Of a stretch of DNA of 28,812 nucleotides, positions 1-7,380 are shown in pieces; the stretch's first letter is position 1; the number at the start of each line of letters is the position of its first letter. Origin of the DNA: JBFJVZ01 sp041623895 (GTDB taxonomy: Bacteria; Planctomycetota; Planctomycetia; Pirellulales; Pirellulaceae). The notes under the pieces are model-generated. The model did no database searches, was not told the DNA's origin, and was given only the letters and a program-made list of their open reading frames with translations. A program made the position numbers and the translations under genes. The DNA lies in assembly GCA_041623895.1 (NCBI GenBank), contig JBFJVZ010000034.1:1-28812 (forward strand), given 5' to 3'.

Positions 1-629
1 ACCGTGATCTGTTCCCGCTGATGATCAAGAATTGGCGCGACGATTGGGGACAAGACGATTTTTCTTTTTACTGGGTACAGTTGGCGGACTTTAGAGATGA
101 AGTCGCCGAGCCGGGGCCGAGCACTTGGGCGGAGTTGCGGGAAGCACAAACCATGACGCTTGCCTTACCCAACACGGGGCAAGCCGTGATCGTGGATTTG
201 GGCGAAGCGCACGATATTCACCCGCGAAATAAACAAGACGTGGCTAAACGCCTGGCTCGCTGGGCTTTGGCCAAAAACTACGGCATCGACGTCCCCTATC
301 AAAGCCCAACGTACAAGTCGATGGAAGTCGACGGCAGTAAGGCAATCCTGAAGTTCGATCACGTTGGCGGGAAACTAGATACGTTTGACGTGCGGGAACC
401 GATCGGTTTTACGATTGCCGGCGAGGATCAAAAGTTTGTGCACGCCAACGCCAAGATCGTCAACAATGACACGATCGAAGTGTGGAGCGACGAAGTTGAC
501 CAGCCAGCTGCCGTGCGATACGCCTGGGCCGACAATCCAATCTGCAATTTGCAAAGTGCTGAAGGCTTGCCAATGACACCCTTCCGCACCGATGATTGGA
601 AAGGAGCCACCGCAGACATCGTGAAGTGA
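1..629 (+). CDS. Sialate O-acetylesterase-type SGNH hydrolase, 3' part only
   Basis: The reading frame is open from the first complete codon at position 3, so the gene begins outside the window and only about 209 C-terminal residues are visible. The block D-I-H-P-R-N-K-Q-D-V followed by KRLARWAL is the hallmark of the C-terminal catalytic Asp/His region of sialate 9-O-acetylesterases (SASA family), which remove O-acetyl groups from sialic acids or other acetylated sugars. The preceding FPLMIKNWR and FYWVQLADF segments and the following beta-rich segment ending near PMTPFRTDDW also fit this family. In planctomycetes such enzymes are usually secreted and used in polysaccharide breakdown, but the signal peptide and the GDS-type nucleophile region lie outside the window. 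The internal ATG at position 21 is probably not the true start, because homology continues upstream of it. Confidence 0.88.
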   Translation, partial: RDLFPLMIKNWRDDWGQDDFSFYWVQLADFRDEVAEPGPSTWAELREAQTMTLALPNTGQAVIVDLGEAHDIHPRNKQDVAKRLARWALAKNYGIDVPYQSPTYKSMEVDGSKAILKFDHVGGKLDTFDVREPIGFTIAGEDQKFVHANAKIVNNDTIEVWSDEVDQPAAVRYAWADNPICNLQSAEGLPMTPFRTDDWKGATADIVK

Positions 630-678
630 AGCGTAGCAACGTCGTCGTTCGCTGCTAATGCTTTGTCCAGATTCAATC

Positions 679-761
679 TTAGGGTGGTGGTCGTAGCCGA
701 TGTCGCCAGACTTCGGGGTATCTTGGGACGAACCGAATTCTGGCGAATCCAGCTACCCTAA
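679..761. repeat. Long imperfect hairpin, REP-like intergenic element (copy 1)
   Basis: The arms at 693-716 and 733-756 are both 24 nt and read GTAGC-N5-TCGCCAGA-N-TTCGG when each is written 5' to 3' on its own strand; they pair over GTAGC, TCGCCAGA and TTCGG with mismatches between. An outer TTAGGGT (679-685) pairs with ACCCTAA (755-761), partly competing with the GTAGC pairing. The element lies between the convergent ends of the acetylesterase and bioB, where it could act as a bidirectional transcript end. It resembles the element at 13804-13883 (shared GTAGCNGGA and TCGCC cores), which suggests a dispersed family rather than a unique terminator. No U-tract is present. Confidence 0.6.
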
Positions 762-842
762 AGTCAAAAGTTGACAGAGCTCTTGGCTGTGAATTTATGA
801 AAGTCGTCGGCCGTGGAGCGTCTGACGACCTTACCAGACCGG

Positions 843-1868
843 CTATGTCGTGACCTCGAATCCCAAATCCCGAATCATGTCGTAGTCGGCTTGGGGGGCC
901 TGGCCTTTCGTCGTTAAATAGTCACCCACGAAAAGACTATTGGCCACATACAGCCCCAGCGGCTGCAGCGAACGCAAGTGGATCTCGCGACCGCCGGAGA
1001 TCCGCAGTTCCCGATCAGGATTGACAAAGCGAAACATCGCCAGCGCCCGTAAACAATCATGCGTGGTCAATTCACTCTTGCTTTGCAGCGGGGTTCCCTC
1101 GATGGCATTCAGGAAATTCAGCGGAATGGATTGAACCCCCAAGTCTCGCAGATCCATCGCCATCGACACGATGTCCTCGTGCTTTTCACCCATGCCGATG
1201 ATGCCGCCGCTGCACATTTCCAAGCCTGCATCGCGGACGTGCCGTAATGTTTCCACGCGATCGGCGTAGGTGTGCGTGGTACAAATGTCTTGGTAATGAT
1301 CTTCGCTGGTGTTCAAGTTATGATTCACGCGATCGACACCACAAGCCTTCAACCGATCGGCCTGCTCGCGAGAAAGCAGCCCCAGACAGGCACAAATATC
1401 GAGTCCGTATTCTTTCTTGATCTGCGGGACAATTTCCTCCACGGCCTTCAGCTCACGCTCGTTGGGACCGCGTGCCGAAATCACCAGGCAATAAGTCTTT
1501 GCCCCACGCTCGGCAGCCAATCTTGCCGCGTCCAATAGCTGCTCGCGGCGGAGGATGTTGTATTTGGGCACCGGTGCGTTGGAGATTTTCGACTGGCTGC
1601 AGTAGTGGCAGTCTTCCGGGCAGAGGCCGCTTTTGGCGTTCATCAGGAAATACAGCTGCACTGTTTTTCCAAAATAACGCTGACGAATTCTAAATCCGGC
1701 GGCCAGCAAGGTCAGCGTGTCATCGTCGGGAGCAGCGAGAATCGACATTGCCTCTGCTCGCGTGATTCGGTGCCCGGACAGCACCCGAGTTGCCAGCTGT
1801 TGGTAACGGTCCCCGGCACCCAAATCCGTCTGTGATGACGTCACTGTCGATTCTAAATCCAAACTCAT
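843..1868 (-). CDS. bioB: Biotin synthase
   Basis: Radical SAM enzyme that inserts sulfur into dethiobiotin in the last step of biotin synthesis. The radical-SAM cluster motif CPEDCHYC gives C83, C87 and C90 counting from the chosen start. It is followed by family blocks such as VPKYN, VNHNLNTSE, SGGIIGMGE and IPLNFL, and by RISGGRE with the arginine that helps bind the second cluster in BioB. I chose the ATG at 1868 (341 residues), close to the usual length. ATGs at 1910 (355 residues) and further upstream are open in frame, but neither has a clear Shine-Dalgarno sequence. No other bio genes are in the window, so the pathway is split. It diverges from the PSP1-domain gene across about 130 bp. 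Confidence 0.96.
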   Translation of the reverse strand: MSLDLESTVTSSQTDLGAGDRYQQLATRVLSGHRITRAEAMSILAAPDDDTLTLLAAGFRIRQRYFGKTVQLYFLMNAKSGLCPEDCHYCSQSKISNAPVPKYNILRREQLLDAARLAAERGAKTYCLVISARGPNERELKAVEEIVPQIKKEYGLDICACLGLLSREQADRLKACGVDRVNHNLNTSEDHYQDICTTHTYADRVETLRHVRDAGLEMCSGGIIGMGEKHEDIVSMAMDLRDLGVQSIPLNFLNAIEGTPLQSKSELTTHDCLRALAMFRFVNPDRELRISGGREIHLRSLQPLGLYVANSLFVGDYLTTKGQAPQADYDMIRDLGFEVTT

Positions 1869-1997
1869 AAGGTTCGTCGCTTTTCGGATCACGGACAAAA
1901 GGCTTTGCATCGTAGCGCCAATTCGGTCACCATAGTGCCTGTAAGAGACAAAATCGACAAGGACGCCAAGCCTGCTTTTTCGACGTTTAATCTGCGA
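1869..1997. promoter_or_regulatory. Divergent intergenic region between bioB and the PSP1-domain gene
   Basis: This stretch separates two divergent starts and must carry promoters for both if the chosen starts are right. I see no convincing -35/-10 pair and no BirA-type operator. Both reading frames remain open some way into it (bioB could start at 1910, and the plus-strand frame is open from a TTG at 1905), so the true promoter interval may be shorter. Confidence 0.3.
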
Positions 1998-2528
1998 ATG
2001 CCCAGTTTTCTGATTCGAATCGGATCCCTTGCCGAGCTTTACATTGGCCAATCCACAGGCTCGCTGGAGCGTGGCCAACGGGTCATCGTGCGTACGGACC
2101 GGGGCGTGGAGATGGCTGAAACCGTGGCCCCGCTTTCGCCGCGTCAGATCGACAACTCAGTCTATGCTCGTGCGACAATTCTGCGAACAACGACTAATGA
2201 AGACGAGCTGCTGATTCGTCGTCTGGATCGGCACAAGCGCGAAGCGGTCGAGGCTTGTCGGCGGATGCTGACCGCAGCGGGATCGACGGCGACCTTACTG
2301 GACGTCGATCAGCTTTTCGACGGCGGTACCCTGGTGATGCACTTTCTGGGACCGGTCGATGAGATTGCCGAGTCCGTCACCAGGCAAGTCGTACAGCAAT
2401 ATGAGTCCGTCGTTCGCAGCAGGCATTTTGCCAAGTTGCTAGTGGACGGCTGTGGACCCAACTGCGGGACATCCGAGGGCCAGGGGTGTTCGTCCAAGTG
2501 CGCCGGCTGTGCGGTCAGTTGCCTTTAG
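1998..2528 (+). CDS. PSP1-domain protein (RicT/YaaT-like) with cysteine-rich tail
   Basis: 176 residues from the ATG at 1998; the in-frame upstream TTG at 1905 adds 31 residues without family character and was not chosen. The segment RGQRVIVRTDRGVEMA near residues 26-41, the RRLDRHKREA helix near 75, and the VDQLFDGGTLVMHFLG strand-turn-strand block match PSP1 C-terminal domain proteins. Bacillus RicT (YaaT), a partner in RNase Y-dependent mRNA processing, belongs to this family. The last 27 residues contain six cysteines (CGPNC, then C-x3-C-x2-C-x3-C), suggesting a metal or iron-sulfur site; RicT-type complexes are known to carry iron-sulfur clusters, but whether these cysteines are equivalent is unknown. 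The 3' end overlaps the kinase gene tail-to-tail by 4 nt. Function here is not established. Confidence 0.8.
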   Translation: MPSFLIRIGSLAELYIGQSTGSLERGQRVIVRTDRGVEMAETVAPLSPRQIDNSVYARATILRTTTNEDELLIRRLDRHKREAVEACRRMLTAAGSTATLLDVDQLFDGGTLVMHFLGPVDEIAESVTRQVVQQYESVVRSRHFAKLLVDGCGPNCGTSEGQGCSSKCAGCAVSCL

Positions 2529-5500
2529 CGGCTTGGACCTGCGCCCATCGACCAGTCAATATCTGATCTCGAGACCAGCCTCTTACTGATTTGCTGATCA
2601 CCGCCGGCAAGGGTGGTCAAACGTTTTGATAGATCATCAATCGCAATTTGTTGTGCTTCGTGAATCAGCATGGGCGATGCCGATTCAATGATGGTCGTCG
2701 TTAATGATCCCTGATGGAACTTCCGCACCTCAGGTTCCCAGAGGTCTTGTTCTGCTTTTGATCCAACGATCAGTATCAATCGCTGAAATCCACCGCATGA
2801 CAACAACGCGGGTTTGACCGCAGCGACGGCTTCTTCTACCGTCAGTACCGAGGCTTCACCGGCCCCGCACGATTCGATTTCCGTAATCGAGGCGGTAACG
2901 CCTAAGGATTCGGAGTTTTCTAACGGGACAAATCGAGTCGTTCTGGAAATCGCATTGGCGTTGGAATTGTCGACCGCCGAGCCGCTGATGGCGAAAGCCG
3001 ATTCGGAGGCTTCCTGGCCATTGGCAATCATCACGGCGCGACAGATCAGGGGCACTGCAGCTTCGGATATCGCTGACACCAATTGATCGGGCGTGATTGA
3101 ATTTCCGTGTTCGCCCGTTAGCTTGACCAACCAGTTTGCAGCACAGATTCCGTGAAGTTCATTGATCACGGTATCAGATTGGTCGCGCAGCGGCGGGTGC
3201 ATGTCATCCCACGCGCTGGCGCTGCCCTGCTTGCCATCATTGACCGAGCGAAGGGCTTTGGCCAGCACCATGGCTCGGACCGAAAGTTTCTGTTCGAACA
3301 GGCTCAATCGTTCATGAAGTCGTCGTGCTCGCCCGGCGGCCATTTGCGAGGCAAAGCCATGTAGGATTTGATCGGCATGTTCAGACAGCATGGGCAGATT
3401 CTGGTGGACGTGCGAATCTGGCTGGCGGATTGCCTTGTCGGTGCCAGGGGCCAATTGATCGGCAATGTTGCGAAGCTGTGTTACCACAAGCTGTGCTGAT
3501 TTGATCGCCGACGCTAAATCGAGACGCCCATCCATCAGGCGAATGGCCATTTGCCGTTGCAGTGTGGAAATGATGGCATCGGCGTCCTGCTGGCCGTCGT
3601 CCTGCTCTGTTGTGGAGCGAATGAATTCTTCGATTGATTGTCGATTCGTGTCTTCGGATTGCGAATGATCGAGATACGATTTGACCCGCTGCTGCCTCGA
3701 ATCAAGGTCATGGTTGTATTGCTGCAGCACCTGCTGGACCATTTCTTCGGCGGTCAACTGGCATTGGCGTACGACACGTTCGGCCAACGGCTGGGCTGCT
3801 CGCATCGCGCGATCGGGGTTGCCAAGCCAGCGACGCAAGAGATGTCGTGTAGTCGACGGTGCAAGCACGTTTTCTTCCAGCCGACGTGTGCCGGACAAGG
3901 CCACGACCCCAACCGAACGCAAGCTTGGCTTTGCCGCGGCAGTATCTTGGTCATCATGCTGGAACTGTCTCGCCGAGTCCAGGAATGCGTTCCCCGCCGT
4001 GGCATCGATCCACAGGTAGTCGACGACCGTCTCGACCGGAGACGGCGAACTTGGCGTGTGCGACTCGGCAATCAGGTAGGTGTGATGCAGCGGGGTTCGT
4101 GCCGCGGGCATGCTGGGCCATTCCGCACCGGGATCACCAGGGTAGCTATTACCGGGCTGCAAGAAGTATTTGATTTCCTGGATGGCGGCATTGGTATCGT
4201 GCAGTACAAGCGGTCGGCTGGGATCACCCTGCAGCCGAGCGGTTGTCAGCAAGGACAAGATGTCGACATCGTGCAAGCCGGCTTCGTCCAAAATGCTTCT
4301 CACGCGGTAGGCGACATCGACGAATATTCCACTCCCGGTGCCACCGGCCAGGGATCCCACCAGGTAGACCGCCGGTGTTCGGTTGCCGGCAGCACTGAGC
4401 AGGTGCTTGACCGCGTCCCGCAATCCTTCATTCACTTCACTGGCATGGTCAATCAGCGCCAGCCGTCCCAGCGGTCTCATGCCTTCGGTGGCGCCGCTGC
4501 GGGGGACATTGTAAAGCCAGCGTCTGGAAATCGATTTCAAATGCTCGGTGCCGCGATTGCGATAATCCATTGCTGACCGCAGCGGCGTAATGATACTTCG
4601 GTTGTATGGGCAGAATTCAGAGTCGGCCTCGTCCCGCAGAACGCCGGCGCTCTTTTGATCGACGTCAATTTCGACCGTGTGCAATGTCAGCGGCGAAAGC
4701 GAATGCAATTCTGCCACGCGTTGACGCAGCCTACTGATGCAATCAGCTCCCGTTCCTCCCATACCAATTACCAATGCCAGCCCGACACCAGTTTGCTCAC
4801 TTGGCTGTTGTGAAGATTCTAAATGCGGCAAATCCTGGACGGCCGAATCCTCCACATCTGCGGCCAGTTTCGCGGCCGCGACACTGGCAATTGCATTATC
4901 ATGCTCGTTCAGCAGGGCATCAACGAATTCGCTGCAGCTTTGAAACCGGCGTTGCGGAGATTTTTCCAGGGCGCGGGCCACGACTGGACGATCACTCGGC
5001 GGCAGCGGCTTTAGATTCGGGGCGTTGTGGATGTGTTGCGTCGCAAGCTGCGCGATCGTCCGCCCGCTAAAGGGACGCGTACCCGTCAATAATTCCTGAT
5101 ACATCACAGCCAGGCTGTACTGATCGCTGTGCAGGCTGGGACGTCCATCGAACAACTCGGGCGGAGCGTATATCGGTGTCAAACCACCGATCACGCTTTG
5201 TGTTACTTCCCTGAGGTCCTTGAGCAGGCCGAAATCGGCAACTTTGACCCGCCCGCCGACGATCAACAGGTTGGCCGGTTTGATGTCCAAATGCTGCAGC
5301 TTGTACAAATCGTGCAAGTAATCCAAGGCATCGGCTGTGTCCCGCATGTAAGCCAACAGCAATTGCCGCGCGATCCCGCAGGATCCCTGGCTGCGACGTT
5401 CCTTGAACACTTCTTCCAGCGAGCCGTCAGCCAATTCGGTGACGATCACCAGGCGATCATCAACGACGTCAAATCGTTCCAGCGTCAAAATAAACGGGTG

Positions 5501-5716
5501 CTGGACGCCTTTGATCCGCTCCAGCGACTTTAGTTCCTGTTCAGCGCGACGCTCACCGCGGTCACCGAAAATAAATTTGACGGCTTTCTTTATACCACCC
5601 GGTGCCTCGGCCCGCCAAACTTCACCAAAGCCGCCGCTGCCGATCAATTCTTCCAGAACATAGCCGGCAATCGGTTCGTAACCCGGCTCGATTCGTTTTG
5701 GCGAAAGGGTAGTCAT
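2525..5716 (-). CDS. Ser/Thr protein kinase fused to a tubulin/FtsZ-like GTPase domain
   Basis: 1063 residues. The N-terminal 18-270 region is a complete Hanks-type kinase: glycine loop GSGGFG (26-31), AVK lysine K47, catalytic HLDIKPANLL (142-151), DFG (161-163) and APPE (184-187), so it should be catalytically active. After a short polar linker (about 271-311) comes ALVIGMGGTGADCISRL (314-330) and later GSLAGGTGSG (454-463). These correspond to the N-terminal nucleotide loop and the GGTGSG signature of the tubulin/FtsZ superfamily and suggest the bacterial tubulin-like family Pfam calls Tubulin_2. The C-terminal 400 residues are helical and polar, with no membrane segment, so the protein is probably cytoplasmic. 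It follows the AAA ATPase gene by 50 bp on the same strand, suggesting an operon. The start at 5716 has no strong Shine-Dalgarno sequence but places the kinase correctly. Kinase assignment is firm; the tubulin-like assignment rests on two motifs and spacing. Confidence 0.88.
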   Translation of the reverse strand: MTTLSPKRIEPGYEPIAGYVLEELIGSGGFGEVWRAEAPGGIKKAVKFIFGDRGERRAEQELKSLERIKGVQHPFILTLERFDVVDDRLVIVTELADGSLEEVFKERRSQGSCGIARQLLLAYMRDTADALDYLHDLYKLQHLDIKPANLLIVGGRVKVADFGLLKDLREVTQSVIGGLTPIYAPPELFDGRPSLHSDQYSLAVMYQELLTGTRPFSGRTIAQLATQHIHNAPNLKPLPPSDRPVVARALEKSPQRRFQSCSEFVDALLNEHDNAIASVAAAKLAADVEDSAVQDLPHLESSQQPSEQTGVGLALVIGMGGTGADCISRLRQRVAELHSLSPLTLHTVEIDVDQKSAGVLRDEADSEFCPYNRSIITPLRSAMDYRNRGTEHLKSISRRWLYNVPRSGATEGMRPLGRLALIDHASEVNEGLRDAVKHLLSAAGNRTPAVYLVGSLAGGTGSGIFVDVAYRVRSILDEAGLHDVDILSLLTTARLQGDPSRPLVLHDTNAAIQEIKYFLQPGNSYPGDPGAEWPSMPAARTPLHHTYLIAESHTPSSPSPVETVVDYLWIDATAGNAFLDSARQFQHDDQDTAAAKPSLRSVGVVALSGTRRLEENVLAPSTTRHLLRRWLGNPDRAMRAAQPLAERVVRQCQLTAEEMVQQVLQQYNHDLDSRQQRVKSYLDHSQSEDTNRQSIEEFIRSTTEQDDGQQDADAIISTLQRQMAIRLMDGRLDLASAIKSAQLVVTQLRNIADQLAPGTDKAIRQPDSHVHQNLPMLSEHADQILHGFASQMAAGRARRLHERLSLFEQKLSVRAMVLAKALRSVNDGKQGSASAWDDMHPPLRDQSDTVINELHGICAANWLVKLTGEHGNSITPDQLVSAISEAAVPLICRAVMIANGQEASESAFAISGSAVDNSNANAISRTTRFVPLENSESLGVTASITEIESCGAGEASVLTVEEAVAAVKPALLSCGGFQRLILIVGSKAEQDLWEPEVRKFHQGSLTTTIIESASPMLIHEAQQIAIDDLSKRLTTLAGGDQQISKRLVSRSDIDWSMGAGPSR

Positions 5717-5766
5717 AATTGGTTAATCAGAGATGAAAATGAATTGCTCATAAACGATCGCGCTGA

Positions 5767-7092
5767 TCACAGTTTGCTGAAGTAGCTTCGGCAGGCGCGG
5801 TCGAGATACTCGGGACGAATGCACTTATCCAACTTGCGGTACCTGCAGTAGTTGGCAACCTGGGTCAGCAAGTCTCGGGGATGACAGCGTCGCAAGTTGC
5901 GCTGCGTCTTGGTGTAGAAAGCAAGCAAGTGTTCGGCGGCCTCCGGCGTCTGGGGAAAGCCCATTTGCTTGATGACGGCGGACATTAAATGACGGAATTC
6001 GTCCGGACTTGGATCGCCGACGAAAATCTTGTAGGGAACACGCCGCAAAAACGCTTCGTCCACCAACGAATCTGGATCCAAATTGGTGGAAAAGATGATC
6101 AACTGCTCAAAGGGAATTTGAATTTTCTTTCCGGTCGGAAGTGTCAAGTAATCGCATTTGCTTTCCAGCGGAACGATCCAGCGATTGAGTAATTCTTCCG
6201 GAGCGATCCGCTGACGTCCGAAATCATCGATCAACAAACAACCACAGTTGCTTTTCATTTGCAGCGGTGCTTCGCAAACATTCGAGCGCGGATCATGGCG
6301 GACTTCCAGGTTGTCCATCACCAATTCGCCGCCCACCATCACAGTCGGACGTTGAATGCGGAGCCAACGCCGATCCCATTCCTGAGCCTTTAAGAGATGG
6401 CCTTTCGATTCCGGCACCGGCGCAGGTCGATGAAAAGCATCATCCTGCAGTTTGATCAAATTACCATCGTCCAGGATCGCGTGCGGAATCCAGATCTCCT
6501 GTCCCAAACAAGCAGTCAAGCTTTGGGCAATCGTCGTCTTGCCATTGCCGGGAGGCCCGAACAAGAATAGTCCGGTGTTGCTGTTAATGGCCGGACCGAG
6601 TTGATCCAGGAGTTCGTCATCGTGCGAAATTCTGGACAGGGCGCGGGAGAGCTGATCGCGATCAATCGGCTCCAGCCCAGCCGCTTGCGCCTCAACGCTT
6701 AACACATAATCAGACAGCGGGACCGGTGCGGGACCAACATACGCGCACTGTTGCATGTAGCCCTGGGCGCGACGAAGCCCTTCCTCAGTCAGCGAATAGT
6801 AATAGTCGTTGAACGGCGCGGGTTTGACATGAGCGATCAACTTTCGCGTCCGCAATACATCCAACATTGGCTCGACGACCCGAAAGGGCAACCCGCAACG
6901 CTCGGCGGAATTACGACCGCTGACCGTGCCGGTGACCAAGATGGTTTTTAGCAGCAGGCTGTCGACAAACGACTCCGCCAAACCGGACTCTTGCAGATCT
7001 CGGGGTTCAGCCGGCCAGAATGTATCATCGGTAAGCAGGCTACCGAGCAAACTGGGATCAACAGTCTGGGTGTCGTGGGCAAGTGCAGTCAT
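5767..7092 (-). CDS. AAA ATPase with N-terminal winged-helix domain
   Basis: 441 residues. Residues about 45-112 look like a winged-helix fold (helices around SGRNSAERCGLPFRVVEPML, then the YYYSLTEEGLRRA wing and helix). The ATPase core follows: Walker A GPPGNGKTT (179-187), Walker B CLLIDD (285-290), sensor-1 IIFSTN (332-337) and an arginine pair LRRV (349-352) as likely arginine finger. It resembles planctomycete AAA proteins often labelled chaperone-like ATPases associated with Flp pilus assembly, but no pilus genes are present here. It is the first gene of a probable operon with the kinase-tubulin gene and may remodel that partner. No membrane segment is visible. The ATG at 7092 was chosen as the first in-frame start; its Shine-Dalgarno sequence is weak. 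Confidence 0.85.
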   Translation of the reverse strand: MTALAHDTQTVDPSLLGSLLTDDTFWPAEPRDLQESGLAESFVDSLLLKTILVTGTVSGRNSAERCGLPFRVVEPMLDVLRTRKLIAHVKPAPFNDYYYSLTEEGLRRAQGYMQQCAYVGPAPVPLSDYVLSVEAQAAGLEPIDRDQLSRALSRISHDDELLDQLGPAINSNTGLFLFGPPGNGKTTIAQSLTACLGQEIWIPHAILDDGNLIKLQDDAFHRPAPVPESKGHLLKAQEWDRRWLRIQRPTVMVGGELVMDNLEVRHDPRSNVCEAPLQMKSNCGCLLIDDFGRQRIAPEELLNRWIVPLESKCDYLTLPTGKKIQIPFEQLIIFSTNLDPDSLVDEAFLRRVPYKIFVGDPSPDEFRHLMSAVIKQMGFPQTPEAAEHLLAFYTKTQRNLRRCHPRDLLTQVANYCRYRKLDKCIRPEYLDRACRSYFSKL

Positions 7093-7380
7093 GACGGTTG
7101 TCTATATTGGTTGGATTTTGCGGTCCAAGAATGGATAGGCACTAAGTGCGCACAGAGTGACTCAATTCGTTGAAAGTTAGCTCGCAACACGGCAACTTGT
7201 AGCGACAACTCAAAAAAGTTGGTTGCCTCCCCCTCTACTGTTATTTGCAACCTAGATTTGCATGACTCCAGCCACGCGCAGACGTAATGGGACTGCCATT
7301 TCGTGTTCCGAACCGCGGATTCAGCGTCAGGTAACGAGCACGCCGCCCCCCGGAAACGGGAATCCCGTTAAGCAAGATTC
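7093..7380. promoter_or_regulatory. Divergent control region with palindromes between the ATPase operon and FHA-EAL gene
   Basis: The 288-bp gap separates two divergent transcription units. It holds a perfect 11-bp palindrome GCACT-A-AGTGC at 7139-7149, 46 bp from the ATPase start. A 6-bp inverted repeat GGCAAC/GTTGCC lies at 7191-7196 and 7222-7227. A palindrome AACGGGA-A-TCCCGTT sits at 7355-7369, only 11 bp before the FHA-EAL start codon. The last could be an operator or an RNA hairpin close to the ribosome binding region. No convincing sigma-70 promoter could be picked by eye. Confidence 0.4.

Noticed and set aside
3638..4576. 312-codon open frame on the plus strand opposite the kinase-tubulin gene
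   Set aside because: It is antisense to clear domain-bearing sequence, has no recognisable family, and its length follows from the codon bias of the opposite strand.
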